Shown here: positions 6,204-8,012 of the stretch, piece after piece
Numbering within the stretch: position 1 is the first letter of the stretch
How the letters are laid out: every line of letters begins with the position of its first letter
Assembly (NCBI GenBank): GCA_046593875.1
Contig: JBKJQQ010000005.1
Span: 1-8,012 of the forward strand
DNA: 8,012 nucleotides
Reading direction: 5' to 3'
DNA from: SCTD01 sp046593875
GTDB lineage: Bacteria; Actinomycetota; Actinomycetes; Mycobacteriales; SCTD01
Notes under the pieces: model-generated
The model's database searches: none
Seen by the model: the letters and a program-made list of their open reading frames with translations, nothing else
Told to the model about the DNA's origin: nothing
Position numbers and translations under genes: made by a program

Positions 6204-6743
6204 TCAGCGCGAGGAGGGCCGCAGCTCGTACGCCCCCCAGAGGGCGAGCAGGGCCGCGTAGGCCCAGGTCTGCCCGGCGAACGGCTCGACAGCCTGCTGC
6301 TCGAGCAGGGCGAAAGCACCGAACAGCAGCACCGGCAGGGCGATGCTCATGGCGCTCACGGCGAAGCCGCGGACCTGCGCGAACAGCGCGGCGAGGACGC
6401 CGCCGGCGCCGAGCGCCATGACGGCGAGGGCCAGGAACTGGAAGCTGTCCGGCGCGCGGCCGTCGCGCAGCCACACCGCCGCGGCGAGCCCGACGCTCGT
6501 CAGGACGAAGCCCGGCCCCCAGAGCGTGCCGCGGCTGCGGCCGGCTGCGGCCGCCGCCAGGTAGGTGAGCCCGGCGAGCACGGGGAACCAGTAGAAGGCC
6601 AGCGTCCCGGTCTCGACGAGGGCGACGATGGCGACCGCGCCCGCGATCAGGGCGATGCCGCGGGCTCGGCGGGCGCCGGCGTCGTCGCCGGCGCGCGAGC
6701 CGTCGGCGGTCTCGAGGGTGGGGTCGGCGGTGGGGCGGGCCAT
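6204..6743 (-). CDS. Multi-pass integral membrane protein, hypothetical
   Basis: This 179-residue protein has an acidic, charged N-terminal tail (1-27) and about six hydrophobic segments: roughly 29-48, 50-67, 75-92, 101-122, 127-147 and 157-171. It is Ala/Leu/Gly-rich, with a short Glu-Gln patch (LLEQQAVEPF, 146-155) between the last two helices and a basic cytoplasmic end (RPSSR). No catalytic or transport motif is recognised, and no specific family is claimed. The ATG is well supported by AGGAGG five bases upstream. It diverges from the 81-residue membrane protein across 156 bases that include a central dyad. It is followed on its strand by the 66-residue protein. Confidence 0.75.
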   Translation of the reverse strand: MARPTADPTLETADGSRAGDDAGARRARGIALIAGAVAIVALVETGTLAFYWFPVLAGLTYLAAAAAGRSRGTLWGPGFVLTSVGLAAAVWLRDGRAPDSFQFLALAVMALGAGGVLAALFAQVRGFAVSAMSIALPVLLFGAFALLEQQAVEPFAGQTWAYAALLALWGAYELRPSSR

Positions 6744-6763
6744 GGGGTCCTCCTGGTCGGGGT

Positions 6764-6780
6764 CCGCCCCGTCGGGGCGG
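6764..6780 (-). other. GC-rich perfect hairpin in the leader of the membrane-protein gene
   Basis: CCGCCCC (6764-6770), GTC, GGGGCGG (6774-6780) is a perfect 7-base inverted repeat with a 3-base loop. It lies 21 bases upstream of the ATG at 6743 and just before that gene's AGGAGG site. In RNA it would be a very stable stem; in DNA it could be an operator. Confidence 0.35.
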
Positions 6781-6810
6781 TCCTCTGTCCGTACGACGAG
6801 GTGGGGCGGG

Positions 6811-6830
6811 AGGTTGCTCAACGGCAACCT
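6811..6830. promoter_or_regulatory. Midpoint inverted repeat, candidate shared operator
   Basis: AGGTTGC (6811-6817), six bases (TCAACG) and GCAACCT (6824-6830) form a perfect 7-base-arm dyad. Its centre (6820.5) is within about one base of the midpoint of the 156-base divergent region 6744-6899. A second, overlapping small dyad (GTTG-CT-CAAC) lies inside its left half. The size is typical of a dimeric regulator site. It does not match the TGTGA-N6-TCACA sites of cAMP-type Crp proteins. Confidence 0.4.
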
Positions 6831-6842
6831 GGGTGACAGAGT
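6814..6842 (+). promoter_or_regulatory. Weak promoter candidate for the rightward pair
   Basis: TTGCTC (6814-6819) and CAGAGT (6837-6842) are 17 bases apart and resemble weak -35 and -10 hexamers. The start would fall near 6849, giving a leader of about 50 bases before the GTG at 6900. The -35 would sit inside the midpoint dyad. Both hexamers deviate from consensus. Confidence 0.2.
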
Positions 6843-6899
6843 TCCCATCCTGGCGTGCTCCTCGGGGAGCCTGGCAGGACGGGCTGAGGAGGGGGCGCT

Positions 6900-7145
6900 G
6901 TGGCGGGTGGCAGCACGCGGCGCCTGCCTGAGCCGACGCAGCTCGAGCGGTGGGTGTCCGAGGGCGGCTGGCTGGTCGACCTGCTCCTGCCGTCGACCGA
7001 CGCGGGTGTCGCCGTGCAGGCCGCCGTGATGACGCTCGTGTTCACCCTGCTGTTCCTGCCCGCCCGCCGGCTCGGCGTCGTGCAGCTGTGGGCGGGCAGC
7101 GCCGTGTTCACCGCGGGGCTGTTCGTGCTCCGGGGCGCCCACTAG
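6900..7145 (+). CDS. Small membrane protein, 81 residues, two predicted helices
   Basis: I do not recognise this gene. The product has a polar, amphipathic N-terminal part (1-36, with LERWVSEGGWLVDLLLP), a hydrophobic helix at about 37-54, a basic turn (PARR, 54-57) and a second helix at about 59-77, ending RGAH. This suggests a helical hairpin in the membrane. The GTG start is supported by GAGGAGG seven bases upstream. The Crp-type regulator starts only 21 bases after its stop, so the two very likely form an operon. No enzymatic motif is seen. It could be a membrane partner or a small regulator of the divergent membrane protein, but nothing in the sequence proves this. Confidence 0.66.
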   Translation: MAGGSTRRLPEPTQLERWVSEGGWLVDLLLPSTDAGVAVQAAVMTLVFTLLFLPARRLGVVQLWAGSAVFTAGLFVLRGAH

Positions 7146-7166
7146 GCCCGGCCGGAGCATCGAGCC

Positions 7167-7871
7167 GTGAGCACGCCCGGGATGACGACCACCGGCAGGT
7201 GGATCAGTCCGTCGTCGGCCCGCGACAACCTCGGCCTGCTGCGACCGGGCGAGCTCGCTCAGCTGCGCCGGGTCGGGAGCACGCGGTGGGTCGAGGCCGG
7301 GACGGTCGTGGCCGCCGCCGGGTCGGCAGCCACCCACGTCCAGGTCGTCGGGGACGGCGAGCTGGAGCTGATGGCCCGGCAGGACGGCGGCCGCACCACG
7401 ATGGCCGTCATCCGCAGCGGCGGCGTCATCCAGGACATCCCGATGCTGCTCGGCAACCCGATGCCCTTCGACGCCGTGGCCAGCCGGGGCACCGAGATGA
7501 TCGCGCTGTCCCGTCAGCGCTGGACCGAGCTGCTGGCCTGCTCACCGTCGCTGTCGCTGCGGTGGATGACCTCCATCGCCCGGCGGCTCGACGACGACCG
7601 GCGGCGGCTGGTCGTCGTGACGAGCAAGCCCCTGGTCTCCCAGGTCGCCTACCTGATGCTCGACCTGGCCGAGACCGACGGGCAGGGCCGCTCGGTCGTC
7701 CGGCTCAGCCACACGACGCTCGCGCACCTGCTCGGGGCGCGCCGGCAGTCGGTGACCCGGGTGATCGCGCAGCTGCGGGCGCGAGGGCTGGTCGAGACCG
7801 GGTACGGCGCGACCGTCGTGCTCGACCAGGACGGCCTGCGCGACGTCATGGGCCGAGAACCCCTCCCGTAG
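7167..7871 (+). CDS. Crp/Fnr family transcriptional regulator
   Basis: This 234-residue protein has a cyclic-nucleotide-binding-type beta-barrel domain (about 22-122), a long connecting helix (about 126-150) and a winged helix-turn-helix (about 152-218) with the recognition segment LSHTTLAHLLGARRQSVTRVIAQLRARGLVE (180-210; Arg193, Gln194, Ser195 and Arg198 would face DNA). It should bind DNA as a dimer. The phosphate-binding cassette is degenerate: where cAMP-type Crp has GE...RS, this protein reads IQD...FD (88-102) with no Arg, so cAMP or cGMP binding is doubtful. There is only one Cys (125), so an FNR-type iron-sulfur cluster is excluded. The GTG at 7167 has GGAG nine bases upstream. It follows the 81-residue membrane protein by 21 bases and converges on the acyl-CoA dehydrogenase with three bases between stops. 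Its target and ligand are unknown; the dyad at 6811-6830 is one possible site. Confidence 0.9.
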   Translation: MSTPGMTTTGRWISPSSARDNLGLLRPGELAQLRRVGSTRWVEAGTVVAAAGSAATHVQVVGDGELELMARQDGGRTTMAVIRSGGVIQDIPMLLGNPMPFDAVASRGTEMIALSRQRWTELLACSPSLSLRWMTSIARRLDDDRRRLVVVTSKPLVSQVAYLMLDLAETDGQGRSVVRLSHTTLAHLLGARRQSVTRVIAQLRARGLVETGYGATVVLDQDGLRDVMGREPLP

Positions 7872-7874
7872 CGG

Positions 7875-8012
7875 CTACTTCAGCAGCTGGCGGGCCATCA
7901 CCATGCGCTGCACCTGGTTGGTGCCCTCGTAGATCTGGGTGATCTTGGCGTCGCGCATCATCCGCTCGACCGGGAAGTCGCGGGTGTAGCCGTAGCCGCC
8001 GAACAGCTGCAC
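7875..8012 (-). CDS. Acyl-CoA dehydrogenase, C-terminal fragment (runs off the window)
   Basis: The last 45 codons of an FAD-dependent acyl-CoA dehydrogenase are visible on the minus strand, reading VQLFGGYGYTRDFPVERMMR, then DAKITQIYEGTNQVQRMVMA, then RQLLK and stop. The GGYGY and R-D-A-K-I-x-x-I-Y-E-G-T blocks are hallmarks of the family. The Glu in IYEGT (29th visible residue) is at the position of the catalytic base in short- and medium-chain enzymes, and QVQR belongs to the conserved C-terminal helix. The enzyme introduces the alpha,beta double bond in fatty-acyl-CoA (beta-oxidation) or a related branched-chain substrate; chain specificity cannot be judged from this fragment. A fadE25-like gene lies near the LCP locus in mycobacteria (from memory), which is compatible. 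Confidence 0.94.
   Translation of the reverse strand: MQLFGGYGYTRDFPVERMMRDAKITQIYEGTNQVQRMVMARQLLK

Noticed and set aside
7868..7878. Palindrome GTAG-CGG-CTAC as a bidirectional terminator
   Set aside because: It has the same cause: convergent TAG stops separated by three bases. It is too short to be a terminator. The repeat of the three-base gap at both convergent junctions is probably chance.
6950..7942. A 330-codon plus-strand frame over the small membrane protein and the regulator
   Set aside because: It is out of frame with the Crp-type domains and has no ribosome binding site. Its translation is low-complexity Arg/Gly/Ala.
1..8012. CRISPR arrays, tRNA or rRNA genes, insertion sequences, integrase genes, origins
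   Set aside because: No regularly spaced repeats, cloverleaf arms with a T-loop, transposase or integrase motifs, or DnaA-box clusters were seen on reading both strands.

Overview
The window is very GC-rich (roughly 70% or more by eye). It has many GTG starts, short or overlapping gene junctions, and actinobacterial marker families: a LytR-CpsA-Psr (LCP) protein followed by a TIGR03089-type protein, and a Crp-family regulator. It therefore reads as chromosome from a high-GC actinomycete, perhaps a Nocardioides-like member of the Propionibacteriales. That placement is an inference from style and gene order, not a database match. No rRNA, tRNA, CRISPR array, insertion sequence or prophage gene was seen, and no stretch over 300 bases lacks a gene.

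Left part (1-3819), cell envelope. At the left edge is the 5' end of a secreted protein on the minus strand, of which only the signal peptide and a few residues are visible. Upstream of it, also on the minus strand, is a long-form glucose-1-phosphate thymidylyltransferase, which makes a dTDP-sugar precursor. Divergent from it across a 132-base promoter region is a membrane-anchored LCP glycopolymer transferase, translationally coupled through a GTGA overlap to a TIGR03089 protein (a shortened relative of the AMP-binding enzyme N-terminal domain). From memory, an LCP/TIGR03089 pair also adjoins rhamnose-nucleotide genes in Mycobacterium tuberculosis (Rv3266c-Rv3268, with fadE25 a few genes away), so this looks like a conserved envelope locus.

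Middle (3900-5892), two tandem secreted esterases. Two paralogues of the LpqC / polyhydroxybutyrate-depolymerase-like alpha/beta-hydrolase family lie head to tail. The first has a lipoprotein signal; the second has an N-terminal membrane anchor or long signal peptide. Both keep the nucleophile, acid and histidine, and the same six cysteines.

Right part (5896-8012), largely unassigned. A 66-residue protein and a multi-pass membrane protein are read leftward. An 81-residue two-helix membrane protein and a Crp/Fnr-type regulator with an atypical nucleotide pocket are read rightward. The two pairs diverge from a 156-base region with a perfect 7+6+7 inverted repeat almost exactly at its midpoint, a candidate shared operator. 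The right edge holds the C-terminal 45 residues of an acyl-CoA dehydrogenase, including its catalytic-glutamate motif, on the minus strand.

No clearly new defence or mobile system is present. The items most worth a second look are the octamer GTCGTACG, which recurs five times in all three reading frames and in two intergenic regions; the midpoint dyad with its small-gene module; the textbook leaderless promoter of the nucleotidyltransferase; and the esterase pair.
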